64,000 nucleotides of DNA, taken from contig NZ_BMIB01000005.1 of assembly GCF_014641615.1 (NCBI RefSeq), forward strand, positions 200,150-264,149, in the 5' to 3' direction. The translations under genes were made by a program, and so were the position numbers. This stretch comes from Filimonas zeae. Lineage in GTDB: Bacteria > Bacteroidota > Bacteroidia > Chitinophagales > Chitinophagaceae. Positions 9,545 to 17,273 of this stretch are shown in pieces; position 1 is the stretch's first letter, and each line of letters starts with the position of its first letter. The notes beneath the pieces were generated by a model. That model did not search any database, was not told where the DNA came from, and worked only from the letters and a program-made list of their open reading frames with translations.

Positions 9545-9931
9545 TTATGGCTTAACAACACTCCTCAGCCCTTCACATATACTCCTGAGTTTATTCAGCG
9601 CATGTGTATCATTATCAGATTTATCAGCCGTTATCTTCAAGGCGCCAGGCGATGCTTTAATATGATAGTTCACACCACTGCTTATCTGCACGTCTTTTTT
9701 CACGGTATGTTCTCCGCCAAAAACAATTTCCGGTTGCAAACAACTGTCTATATATTTTTCTACCTGCGATGCCTGTTCCCGATCGTATTTAACCTTTACC
9801 GTAGCAGCTTTTGAGGAAAGTGAATAAGAGAAACTGGTAGCACTACCAGGAGCATTTTCGTGCAGGAAAGCACTGGCAGAAACTACTAATACAAGTATAG
9901 CTGCCACCATTAGTAAATAAACCTTTTTCAT
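9545..9931 (-). CDS. Small exported protein of unknown function
   Basis: 128 residues. A clear signal peptide or N-terminal anchor (residues 1-22, MKKVYLLMVAAILVLVVSAS) is followed by a soluble, mixed alpha/beta sequence with two cysteines (near residues 64 and 119). No recognised family. It is the last of four minus-strand genes starting with an ECF sigma factor and its anti-sigma factor (10890-11516 and 10429-10893), and it follows a small membrane protein by 22 bp. It is therefore either an effector of that envelope-stress type regulon or an accessory to the anti-sigma factor. Function is not claimed. Confidence 0.65.
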   Translation of the reverse strand: MKKVYLLMVAAILVLVVSASAFLHENAPGSATSFSYSLSSKAATVKVKYDREQASQVEKYIDSCLQPEIVFGGEHTVKKDVQISSGVNYHIKASPGALKITADKSDNDTHALNKLRSICEGLRSVVKP

Positions 9932-9953
9932 ATACTTATTTATTTTAGAGCAG

Positions 9954-10388
9954 TTAATCTTTCAACCGTTTTGCCCACAGATAAAAACCCCAGAACCCTA
10001 ACGCTACACAAACAGTCATGATAATTATGGAATGAATGCCCAGCGGGGAGGTAAAGCTGATAATCAACAACCCTATAGAAATAGCCATTAAAATAGTAAA
10101 CCACTTTACAGCTATAGTCAATTCATTTTTCCGGGGCAGCATGCTGGCAATCACTTCGCCAGGCACGCCTTTTTCCAGCATTTTCCGTTTAAGCTGGTCG
10201 TTAAGAATAATCCTTACCAGCGAGAGTATAAACCCGCAAATAATACACAGCACTATGGTAGCAAATATGCTTCGCATAAATTCAGTAGTTATGCCTCCGT
10301 TGTTAGACAATATATAGGTGGGCTGCGCATTTGCTATTATTGAAAAAAAGAGGAATAACAATATGGAGATAGAACGTTTCATTATCAT
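9954..10388 (-). CDS. Small membrane protein of unknown function in sigma/anti-sigma operon
   Basis: 144 residues. After a signal-like N-terminus (MKRSISILLFLFFSIIANAQ) there are three further hydrophobic segments: about residues 38-62, 93-113 and 117-138. Between the first two lies a charged loop (DQLKRKMLEKGVPGEVIASML). This layout resembles small DUF6249-like inner-membrane proteins often encoded with sigma/anti-sigma pairs in Bacteroidota, but the match is by general appearance only. It lies 40 bp after the anti-sigma gene and 22 bp before the small exported protein gene, so cotranscription is likely. Confidence 0.6.
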   Translation of the reverse strand: MIMKRSISILLFLFFSIIANAQPTYILSNNGGITTEFMRSIFATIVLCIICGFILSLVRIILNDQLKRKMLEKGVPGEVIASMLPRKNELTIAVKWFTILMAISIGLLIISFTSPLGIHSIIIMTVCVALGFWGFYLWAKRLKD

Positions 10389-10428
10389 TCGTTTTGTTGC
10401 TATATAATCTTAGACCGGTTACTTTATT

Positions 10429-10893
10429 TTATGTTGCAGTTTTCTGATAAAATTTCAGCAGTTCCATTTTTTTCCGGTAGGTAGCCAGCATTTCTCTGCA
10501 TTGAAGTACTGTAATAGTAATTGCGGTAGCCACCAGCAGACAAAGCATCATGCTATCTACGCCCTTCAAAAGTTCTTTAAAATAATTGCCCATAACCCAT
10601 ACAGTAATTCCTGCCATAGTTATTGCAGCAATACCTAACCACATGGGCAAGTGTGAGGCCGGGCGTTTTGCTGTAGTTACAACAGGCAGCTTTGACAGTA
10701 TCTGAATTTCCATATCCAGATTAAAAACAGGCTTTTCCATAGCGCTGAGTGCAGCAAACATAGCCCGGTAATCAGCTATCGCAGTTGCACATTTTGCGCA
10801 TTGCTGTATATGTGCTTCCCATTGCTGGCCAGGCACTTCCTGCTCCAGGGCCAGCTGCTGCAATTCATCATCAGAAAGATGTTCCTGTTTCAT
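10429..10893 (-). CDS. Zinc-binding anti-sigma factor, two membrane helices
   Basis: 154 residues. The N-terminal part carries an H-x3-C-x2-C motif (His28, Cys32, Cys35), the zinc-binding anti-sigma (ZAS/zf-HC2) signature, here in the form HIQQCAKC. Two hydrophobic helices follow (about 83-105 and 113-131) and a short basic C-terminal tail. Its start codon overlaps the stop of the sigma gene by 4 bp (ATGA), which indicates translational coupling and a sigma/anti-sigma pair. Unlike the two FecR proteins in this window, it has no large periplasmic sensor domain, so sensing must be within the membrane or through partner proteins such as the two small downstream products. Confidence 0.8.
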   Translation of the reverse strand: MKQEHLSDDELQQLALEQEVPGQQWEAHIQQCAKCATAIADYRAMFAALSAMEKPVFNLDMEIQILSKLPVVTTAKRPASHLPMWLGIAAITMAGITVWVMGNYFKELLKGVDSMMLCLLVATAITITVLQCREMLATYRKKMELLKFYQKTAT

Positions 10894-11516
10894 AAATCCT
10901 CCTTTTTATATCCTGATAAAATTTGCTGTCTTAATGCTTTTCTTGCGCGGAACAGATAGTTCTTCACCGTCCCCTCCGGCAGGGATGTAATCTCCCCTAT
11001 TTCGGCATAACTCAATTCTTCCTGGTGGTATAGTATAATCAGTGTTTGGTAAACAGGGGGAGAAAGCATTCGCACAGCAGTAGTTAAAATAGCAGCAAGC
11101 TCTTTTTGCGAAAGCGCTTTTTCGGCACTGTGTTGAAACAGTTCCTGGTGTTTATTCAGTTGATCCAGCCCGTTTTCCTGTTCATCAGCACCTGGCAAAA
11201 ACATCAGTTTCTTTTTTTCCAGATAATGCAGGCAGCTATTGTAAGCTATCTTTCCCACCCAGGTAGATAATTTTGACTGGAATTTAAAGGCAGCAAGACT
11301 GCTGAATGCTTTCAGATAAACATCCTGCACAATATCCTGCCTGTCGCCCGCAGCAGGTATCATTTTAAAAACAATCTGCACCACCAGCCCTTCCGTCTGG
11401 CGAACAATACTGGCAAAAGCCTGCTGATTGCCTTTCAGCACCTGATTAACAAGATATTGATCCTCAGATATATGTCTGTGATTAAAATGCATTCGTTTTA
11501 TAAGACCGGGCAACAT
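10890..11516 (-). CDS. ECF-type RNA polymerase sigma factor with zinc anti-sigma partner
   Basis: 208 residues. Sigma region 2 spans about 18-100 (GNQQAFASIVRQTEG, QDIVQDVYLKAFSSL, KLSTWVGKIAYNSC) and region 4 about 135-200 (LSPPVYQTLIILYHQEELSYAEIGEIT split by the helix-turn-helix, then GTVKNYLFRARKALRQ). It is of the RpoE-like type, not the SusC-associated type found elsewhere in the window. The frame starts with ATG at 11516; an ATG at 11492 would give a more usual N-terminus and a wider divergent promoter region. It is translationally coupled to its anti-sigma gene and divergent from a DUF6624 gene. Confidence 0.88.
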   Translation of the reverse strand: MLPGLIKRMHFNHRHISEDQYLVNQVLKGNQQAFASIVRQTEGLVVQIVFKMIPAAGDRQDIVQDVYLKAFSSLAAFKFQSKLSTWVGKIAYNSCLHYLEKKKLMFLPGADEQENGLDQLNKHQELFQHSAEKALSQKELAAILTTAVRMLSPPVYQTLIILYHQEELSYAEIGEITSLPEGTVKNYLFRARKALRQQILSGYKKEDL

Positions 11517-11598
11517 GAATAATGTTGCAAAAAATGTAAAAAAAGAGAAAACAACTCCTTTCCGCCACCTTTCGTATATTCAAATAAATAAATATAAC

Positions 11599-12291
11599 AT
11601 GCGGATAATTATTGCTTCCTGTATTTTTTTACTCTTTGCGCCGCTGCCCGTGCAATCACAGCAAACCCTGAACATGCCTTTACAACATGAACTGGATAGT
11701 ATTTTAAAACTGGATCAGCGTTACCGGGAAGCACTTTCTATTTATTCAGATAAAACCGCAGATTCCCTGGCAGCCGCCTATCATGTTTCTAAAGAAAATG
11801 TAAGCAGCTATCTGTGGCAGTTGCAAACAAAAGCCGATTCCAGCAACCTGTTAAGAATCAGGGAAATTATACAGCAGTATGGCTATCCGGGAAAAACGCT
11901 GGTAGATAGCCCTGCCAACGAATCTGCATGTATGGTAATACAACACTCCAATGTTATTGATCAGTTCCTGGCACTGATTAAAACAGCAGCGGAGCAAAAA
12001 GAACTGCCTTTTCATCTGTATGCCATGATGCTCGACCGTTCGTTAATGTACAACGGCAAACCGCAGGTATATGGTACACAGGGAAAAGGATTTCAGGCAC
12101 TGGATTCCGTTACCGGCAAAAAAAGCTTTCAGCTGATTATATGGCCGGTGCAGGAAGCTGCTACCGTAAACGAAAGACGAAAAGCCGCTGGCTTTAAGGA
12201 TACTATTGAAGCGAATGCGAAGCGGCTGGGCATTACCTATACACCACTTACCATAGAACAGGTACATAAAATGCAAGGAAAGAAAGAATAG
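11599..12291 (+). CDS. DUF6624 exported protein
   Basis: 230 residues from the ATG at 11599, chosen because it is directly followed by a signal peptide (MRIIIASCIFLLFAPLPVQS); the frame is open further upstream but that part is low-complexity. The C-terminal half shows the DUF6624 pattern: LRIREIIQQYGYPGKTLV, a short helix with VIQHSNVIDQFLALI, then LDRSLMYNGKPQVYGTQ and a closing NERRKAAGF block. The YGTQ motif and the R-R pair are the most typical features. Biochemical function of the family is unknown. It is transcribed away from the sigma/anti-sigma operon, with only about 80-100 bp between them, and could belong to its regulon. Confidence 0.7.
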   Translation: MRIIIASCIFLLFAPLPVQSQQTLNMPLQHELDSILKLDQRYREALSIYSDKTADSLAAAYHVSKENVSSYLWQLQTKADSSNLLRIREIIQQYGYPGKTLVDSPANESACMVIQHSNVIDQFLALIKTAAEQKELPFHLYAMMLDRSLMYNGKPQVYGTQGKGFQALDSVTGKKSFQLIIWPVQEAATVNERRKAAGFKDTIEANAKRLGITYTPLTIEQVHKMQGKKE

Positions 12292-12316
12292 GCTTTCTGT
12301 AATAAAGGCAAAAAAA

Positions 12317-12350
12317 CCGGGGGCACTGCTTGTATAAGCAATGCCCCCGG
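12317..12350. terminator. Bidirectional terminator hairpin
   Basis: CCGGGGGCA and TGCCCCCGG arms enclose an inner TGCTT/AAGCA stem. An A7 run lies on the left side, so the T-tract serves minus-strand transcripts of the GH127 gene (ends 12371); the hairpin also follows the plus-strand DUF6624 gene (ends 12291). Confidence 0.7.
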
Positions 12351-12370
12351 ATAATAATATCCAACAAAGC

Positions 12371-15300
12371 CTATTTCAACTTCACATCCAGATATACCGA
12401 ATGCCGCCCGTAGCTTTCGTAAAAGGGCTTAAACACCACATCATCAATGGTAAACTGCAACTGCTTAGGATCACCCTTTATGGTTTTGCCAATTTCTGCG
12501 GCATCCAGCGTTATTTTACGCCAATCCTTTCTTGCTTCGGGTTCCTGTGCAGCCAGCAACACCGGACCATAAAACAGGCTGGCAATATTCTGCTGATCCA
12601 TCACAGGGTCCAGATGAAAGCCAAATGGCATTTGCAGTTCTACTATATCGCCATCCTTCCATGTGCGACTTATTTTCAGGTAGCTGCCGGGAGTAGCCTG
12701 CAGTTTTTGTGCTTTGCCGTTAATTTTCACAAAAAAGCCTTTGGTTGCCCAACCGGGTACGCGTACATGCACATCAAACTTGCCACTGCCCTTAATGGTA
12801 AGGCGGGTATTGTCTTCCTGCGGAAAGTTGGTAGCTTGTTCTATGGCCACTTTACGTTCTGTCCATTCCAGTGTAGAAGGTATGTACAGGTTTACATATA
12901 ACGCCTGGTTATCTGTGCTTTTAAAATAGATAGAATTCTGCAGCTTGGTACTGCTTTCAATAGCGGTACCGTTACAACAGGTAAAGCCACTCATATCATC
13001 ATTACTAAACTGCTTTACACTACCTGGCCTTAGCGGTACGTGGTAAGTATTGGCGGGGCTGTTTTCTGCTACTGAAGCCAGAATATGATTGTACAGTGCA
13101 CGTTCATAATAATCCATATATGCCGCCTGCTGGTTAAACATAAACAAATCACTGGTCAGCTTCAGCATATTGTAAGTAGCGCAGGTTTCGTTTTGTCCAC
13201 CATCCGAAAAGCCATTTTCGTACAAAGTACCTGGCTGGCTTATAAAGCATTCTGCATTGGCCGGGTTACGCGCACCTGCCACGCCTCCTATACTGTACAT
13301 ATAATCGTTCACGGCCTTGTACCAGAAATTATCGGCAATTTTATAGTATTCCGGATTGTGAGAAACCCGGTACATTTCAATGCTACCTACTATTTGCGGT
13401 ATATGCTGATTGGCATGTAATCCGCGGAAAATGTCTACATTTTTAGCCAGTCCATGTACATGTTGGGTATCACCATAAAACACCCGTATGTTATCAAACA
13501 GCTGCGCTGTTTTCAGGTACTGCGGTTTTTGAGTAATGCGGTACAGGCGGGCCATTGCTTCATTCATGCCTCCAAACTCACCGGCTATGTAGGTGTTCCA
13601 CATCTTAATAAGTGTGTCGGTGGGCAGCTTGCTTAAACGGGCATGCACCCAAAGCCCCATGTCCGAAGCCACTGCCAGCGCTTTCTGGTTGCCGCTTACT
13701 TCATACACATCCATTAAACCGGCCAGTATTTTATGCAGGGTATAATAAGGAGCCCATACCTGTGTTTTCTGTCCGCCATACTTAGCACCTTTCTCCAGCA
13801 TAATAAACTGATCGGGCGGGTAAGCGCTTATAAACCCCGTACCCCAGTTCCAGTAATCGTTGCGGATGCCCCCTTCACTCAAGTCAGAATCGTAGGCAGA
13901 TTTGCCAGGCCCGAAAGGCACTGCGGTTGGGTCAGCCACATGCTCCCCACCCGCCTCCTTCGGCTTTCCAGACAGTTGCGATAATGTGTACAGCGTATTA
14001 ACCATATACTCCATTTTGCCGGAGAAATTGGCCTGAAGCGCTTTGTCGTATCCGGTACCTGCATAGGCCTGTGCAATAGCCGTAAGATAATGGCCGGTTG
14101 CATGGCCTCTTAACTTGGTATCCTCACTATCCCACACGCCCAAAGGCTTTGCCCCTTGCGGCTGCGGCTGGCCAAATGCCTGGCGGAACATATACAGAAA
14201 AGAATTGGGATCGGTTTTGGCCAGGGTAAGAATAAACTTATCGCGGTTTTCCACAAATTTGGTAGCATGGCCATGTTCATCCATTTTCAACGCCACCTGC
14301 TGTAACGGAAACGCTTCCAGCTTTGCATCGGGCGTATTGGCTTTTGCTGCCTCTTTAATGGTTACCAATGCCTTTGGTTGAAAATCGGTTCCCGCTACGC
14401 GCCCGGTAACCGTATATTGTCCGGGTTTCATAACCGCTGTATTATCAACCGGCTCCGGCCATAATACACGCACCGCCGGCCCTTTTACATTATTTTTATA
14501 AGTACCTGGCAGGTGGCTGGGCAGCCTGGGCAAATTACCGGTTTCTGTTTCCACCGCCACATCACCCACTTTTGTTAACAAGGCATTGTACAACTGCGGT
14601 TCGGTTGCTGCAAAATGCGGCAGATCATCTTCTTTTTTTCCTCTGGTATTTACTGAACCTTCGTTTACACTTTTTCCGGCATTGCGGTAAATAACAGCTA
14701 CCTGCCTGTTACTGAGCGGAACCCGGTAAATACGAAAATCGTACAACAGCGCATTCAGCAAAGGCCCGGCTGGCGATAATGCCTTTCCAATATTAAGCTG
14801 TCTGCCTGCCGCCTGATTGCCAAACACTGCTGTTAACTCCCGTGGTACTTCTTTAGTTTCCGCCACCTTTTTACCATTTACATATGCAGTCATGGTTTTG
14901 GAAGGAATATCTATTACAATAGCCAGATGTACCCATTTATCCACTTCCACCGCAGGTGCATCGGTTCCGTTGTTACCGTTCTTATCTGTTATCACTGCCT
15001 GAAATCCCTGTCCCGGCTTTGTACCTGCGGGAGCAGCAAAAAAATGACTGGCAGCACTGGTTCCAAAATCAAAAAACAGCTGGCCGGGCTGCTTACTACG
15101 CAGATATATCCAGCCGGATATGCTAAGTGATTCCAGATCGGTAAGCGCTGCACCCGGAAGGGTAACAAATGAACTGCTATCGCCGGATAACGACAACACC
15201 TTTCCAAGCCGGTTATCATTTACAAATGTGGCACCAGCGCCCTGCAGTCTGGCGTGCAGGTTATTGCGCGACCAGTCTTTACCATCTCCGTTAAAAACAT

Positions 15301-15433
15301 AGCGTGCAATCATTCCCGTTTCACCAATTCCATCCAATATCTGATCGCCGTTTTGTGCCTGAGCAGTATTCATACCCTGTACCCAAACAGCGCCCAATAC
15401 AATGGCATGCAAAAACAGTTTGTACATTTTCAT
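12371..15433 (-). CDS. LamG-GH127 exported glycoside hydrolase (beta-L-arabinofuranosidase family)
   Basis: 1020 residues from the ATG at 15433, which is followed by a signal peptide (MKMYKLFLHAIVLGAVWVQG); the upstream TTG at 15475 is less likely. Order: signal peptide, LamG/concanavalin-A-like domain (about 40-250), a short Ig-like linker region (about 300-365), then the (alpha/alpha) barrel of GH127 (DUF1680). The zinc ligands and nucleophile of the family are visible: Glu749 and Cys751 in ETCATYN and Cys819-Cys820 in FTCCNG, the second pair supplying the nucleophilic Cys in characterised members. The enzyme should release beta-L-arabinofuranose or a related sugar; GH127/GH146 members vary. 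It is a single-gene unit with the 21-bp tandem array just upstream. It is not adjacent to any SusCD pair. Confidence 0.88.
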   Translation of the reverse strand: MKMYKLFLHAIVLGAVWVQGMNTAQAQNGDQILDGIGETGMIARYVFNGDGKDWSRNNLHARLQGAGATFVNDNRLGKVLSLSGDSSSFVTLPGAALTDLESLSISGWIYLRSKQPGQLFFDFGTSAASHFFAAPAGTKPGQGFQAVITDKNGNNGTDAPAVEVDKWVHLAIVIDIPSKTMTAYVNGKKVAETKEVPRELTAVFGNQAAGRQLNIGKALSPAGPLLNALLYDFRIYRVPLSNRQVAVIYRNAGKSVNEGSVNTRGKKEDDLPHFAATEPQLYNALLTKVGDVAVETETGNLPRLPSHLPGTYKNNVKGPAVRVLWPEPVDNTAVMKPGQYTVTGRVAGTDFQPKALVTIKEAAKANTPDAKLEAFPLQQVALKMDEHGHATKFVENRDKFILTLAKTDPNSFLYMFRQAFGQPQPQGAKPLGVWDSEDTKLRGHATGHYLTAIAQAYAGTGYDKALQANFSGKMEYMVNTLYTLSQLSGKPKEAGGEHVADPTAVPFGPGKSAYDSDLSEGGIRNDYWNWGTGFISAYPPDQFIMLEKGAKYGGQKTQVWAPYYTLHKILAGLMDVYEVSGNQKALAVASDMGLWVHARLSKLPTDTLIKMWNTYIAGEFGGMNEAMARLYRITQKPQYLKTAQLFDNIRVFYGDTQHVHGLAKNVDIFRGLHANQHIPQIVGSIEMYRVSHNPEYYKIADNFWYKAVNDYMYSIGGVAGARNPANAECFISQPGTLYENGFSDGGQNETCATYNMLKLTSDLFMFNQQAAYMDYYERALYNHILASVAENSPANTYHVPLRPGSVKQFSNDDMSGFTCCNGTAIESSTKLQNSIYFKSTDNQALYVNLYIPSTLEWTERKVAIEQATNFPQEDNTRLTIKGSGKFDVHVRVPGWATKGFFVKINGKAQKLQATPGSYLKISRTWKDGDIVELQMPFGFHLDPVMDQQNIASLFYGPVLLAAQEPEARKDWRKITLDAAEIGKTIKGDPKQLQFTIDDVVFKPFYESYGRHSVYLDVKLK

Positions 15434-16115
15434 AAGGGTGAAACTAGGAAGATTCGCCCCGTTTATTTGAGTCAATTTTAGCTAATACTCAAAAAATATT
15501 AACAGGTACTCCGGAAGTGTTCTTCTGTCATTCAAACAGTTCAATCCGGTCATCGGAAGTGTTCTTTCGATCATCGGAAGCGTTCTTCCGGTCGTCCGAA
15601 GTGCTCTTCCAGTCATCCGAAGCGTTCTTCCGGTCATCGGAAGAGTTCTTCCAGTCATCCGAAGTGCTCTTCCGGTCATCGGAAGAGTTCTTCCAGTCAT
15701 CGGAAGTGCTCTTCCGGTCATCCGAAGTGCTCTTCCGGTCATCGGAAGTGTTCTTCCAGTCATCCGAAGTGTTCTTCCGATCATCAGAAGGGTTCTTCCA
15801 GTCATCTGAAGCGTTCTTCCGATCATCAGAAGCGTTCTTCCAGTCGTCCGAAGTGTTCTTCCGGTCGCCCGAAGTGTTCTTCCGGTCATCCGAAGTGTTC
15901 TTCCGGTCACCCGAAGAGTTCTTCCAGTCATTGAAAACGTTGCTCCACTTAGTAAATCTCCCGCTCTATTGAACGGAATAGTACTTCTACTCAATTAGTT
16001 GTATGCGCCACAGAATAAACAAGTACACCCGCCCTGCAAATAAGCTGCTCTGTTAAACTTTGCAGATAAAAATCACATTGGTTTGTTTTAGCTCCCACAA
16101 TCTTACGGAGTTCCT
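15434..16115. other. 682-bp intergenic region dominated by a tandem array
   Basis: Between the GH127 start and the HxlR stop. It holds the 21-bp array (15514-15933), AT-rich flanks and a possible, unproven minus-strand frame (15482-15994, TTG start) reading through the array. Nothing recognisable lies in 15934-16115. Confidence 0.6.
15514..15933. repeat. Tandem array: 20 units of exactly 21 bp
   Basis: The consensus unit begins GAAGTGTTCTTC and ends CGGTCATCG. Twenty consecutive units keep a strict 21-bp phase with no insertion or deletion; the first two are degenerate and a decayed unit follows at 15934. Each unit junction forms a small dyad (CTTCCG, 5 bases, CGGAAG in the best copies; CTTC/GAAG in most). 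All sequence changes are base substitutions, concentrated at unit positions 5, 7, 14, 15, 18, 19 and 21. Several frames are open through the array: minus strand encodes a MTGRTLP/R heptad and plus strand an EVFFRSS heptad. The array ends about 80 bp upstream of the GH127 start. Confidence 0.95.
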
Positions 16116-16484
16116 TTATGTTTCTTCTTCCAGCCGTGCCTTGTGCTCCAGGCCCCATTGCTCCAGTTGCTTCCATATCGGTGCTAACTGCATGGCACTG
16201 TCACTCAATTGATACTCTACGCGGGGAGGAACTTCTGCGAACACTTTTCTTATTACCAGCCCATTTTTCTCCAGCTCCTGCAAATGCAGTGTAAGCATGC
16301 GGTCGGTAATATTGGGCAGATGTTTTTTCAGCTCACTAAAACGTAGCACCCTTCCTTCCAGTTTGTATAAAATCAGCAGCTTCCAGCGGCCACCCAATAT
16401 GTCAATAGCATAGGTCATACCACAAAAACTGATGAGCTTTTCGCGGTTAGCGGTATTGGTAGAAGTTAATTTTCGCTGTGCCAT
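16116..16484 (-). CDS. HxlR family winged-helix transcriptional regulator
   Basis: 122 residues, the usual HxlR length. The DNA-binding part is clear: CGMTYAIDILGGRWKLLILY (residues about 21-40), RFSELKKHLPNITDRMLTLHLQELEKNGLV and the wing with PPRVEYQLSD. The Cys at residue 21, just before the first helix, matches the redox-sensing Cys of YodB/HypR-type members. It is divergent from a flavin quinone reductase gene with 102 bp between them, a frequent arrangement in which HxlR responds to quinones or electrophiles. A perfect palindrome lies in that gap next to its own start, so autoregulation is likely. Confidence 0.9.
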   Translation of the reverse strand: MAQRKLTSTNTANREKLISFCGMTYAIDILGGRWKLLILYKLEGRVLRFSELKKHLPNITDRMLTLHLQELEKNGLVIRKVFAEVPPRVEYQLSDSAMQLAPIWKQLEQWGLEHKARLEEET

Positions 16485-16506
16485 TACTTACATTTTTGTG
16501 TGTACC

Positions 16507-16522
16507 GCACAACGGGTTGTGC
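16507..16522. promoter_or_regulatory. Perfect palindrome, likely HxlR operator
   Basis: GCACAAC-GG-GTTGTGC is a perfect 7-bp inverted repeat with a 2-bp spacer in the divergent gap. It lies directly downstream of the minus-strand TAnnTTTG box at 16527-16534, where the HxlR transcript would start, and upstream of the plus-strand box at 16549-16556. Confidence 0.55.
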
Positions 16523-16526
16523 ATAA

Positions 16527-16556
16527 CAAAGTTACCATTTGACGTGGATAGCTTTG
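16527..16556. promoter_or_regulatory. Divergent Bacteroidota -7 boxes
   Basis: TAACTTTG on the minus strand (16527-16534) serves the HxlR gene, and TAGCTTTG on the plus strand (16549-16556) serves the quinone reductase gene, about 30 bp before its ATG. Both match the TAnnTTTG -7 consensus; no good -33 TTTG at the expected distance was found for either. Confidence 0.4.
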
Positions 16557-16586
16557 CCAGCGGAAACAGTAAATGAAGATAGTATT

Positions 16587-17255
16587 ATGAAAGTATTGAT
16601 TATTCTGGCACACGCCGAACCACAAAGCATGAACGGTGCCATGTACAACACGGCCATAGATACCCTGCAAGCCGCAGGGCATGAAGTAAAAACATCTGAC
16701 CTGTATGCTATGCAGTTTAACCCCGCCTCTGACCGGCGCAATTTTACAGGTATAAAAAATGAATCTTTTTTTAAGCAACAGCAGGAAGAGTTGCATGCCA
16801 CTGCAACCAATGGCTTTGCGGCCGATGTTGAACAGGAACTACAGAAAGTGGAATGGTGCGATTTAATGATATGGCAGTTTCCACTGTGGTGGTTTAGTGT
16901 GCCAGGTATATTGAAAGGCTGGGTAGACCGTGTATTTGTGATGGGCCGGGTATACGGCATGGGAAAAATTTACGAACAGGGTGGCTTTGCAGGCAAAAAG
17001 GCTTTACTATCGCTTACTACTGGTGGCAGTGATGACAACTACCAGCCGGAAGGGTTGCAGGGCAACATCAACAATATACTTAAACCCATACACCGGGGCA
17101 TGCTGCAGTTTACCGGCTTTACCGTATTACAACCACAGATAGTATACGGCCCTGCCCGAAAATCGCCGGAAGAACGCGAACAGGAGCTGGTTCAATGGCA
17201 AAAACGCTTACAAAACATATTTGCAGAAGCACCCGCGGAAGTAGGGAGATATTAG
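16587..17255 (+). CDS. NAD(P)H-dependent flavin oxidoreductase (MdaB/KefF-type quinone reductase)
   Basis: 222 residues from the ATG at 16587; the frame is open 16 codons upstream but those codons overlap the promoter region, and homologues start at MKVLIILAHAEP. Flavodoxin-2 fold landmarks: the phosphate-binding start (ILAHAEPQSMNGAMY), WCDLMIWQFPLWWFSVPGIL near residues 92-111, KGWVDRVFVMGRVYG, and the late LTTGG motif. These enzymes use NAD(P)H and FMN/FAD for two-electron reduction of quinones, nitro compounds or azo dyes in the cytoplasm. Divergent from HxlR, which probably represses it until electrophile stress. Confidence 0.88.
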   Translation: MKVLIILAHAEPQSMNGAMYNTAIDTLQAAGHEVKTSDLYAMQFNPASDRRNFTGIKNESFFKQQQEELHATATNGFAADVEQELQKVEWCDLMIWQFPLWWFSVPGILKGWVDRVFVMGRVYGMGKIYEQGGFAGKKALLSLTTGGSDDNYQPEGLQGNINNILKPIHRGMLQFTGFTVLQPQIVYGPARKSPEEREQELVQWQKRLQNIFAEAPAEVGRY

Positions 17256-17273
17256 ACACCGGGAGGTGTTCTT
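17256..17273. terminator. Short hairpin between convergent genes
   Basis: ACACC-GGGA-GGTGT followed by TCTTTTAT directly after the reductase stop. The stem is short (5 bp), but the position between two convergent ends supports a terminator. Confidence 0.45.

Noticed and set aside
15514..15933. Array as plasmid-type iterons or replication origin
   Set aside because: Phased 21-bp repeats resemble iterons, but no rep gene, DnaA-box cluster or partition gene is nearby.
15514..15933. Array as CRISPR
   Set aside because: Units are contiguous with no unique spacers, and no cas genes are present.
15482..15994. Minus-strand 170-codon frame through the array as a gene
   Set aside because: Not listed as a CDS because the only upstream start is TTG, there is no homologous flanking domain, and plus-strand frames are also open; kept only as a finding.
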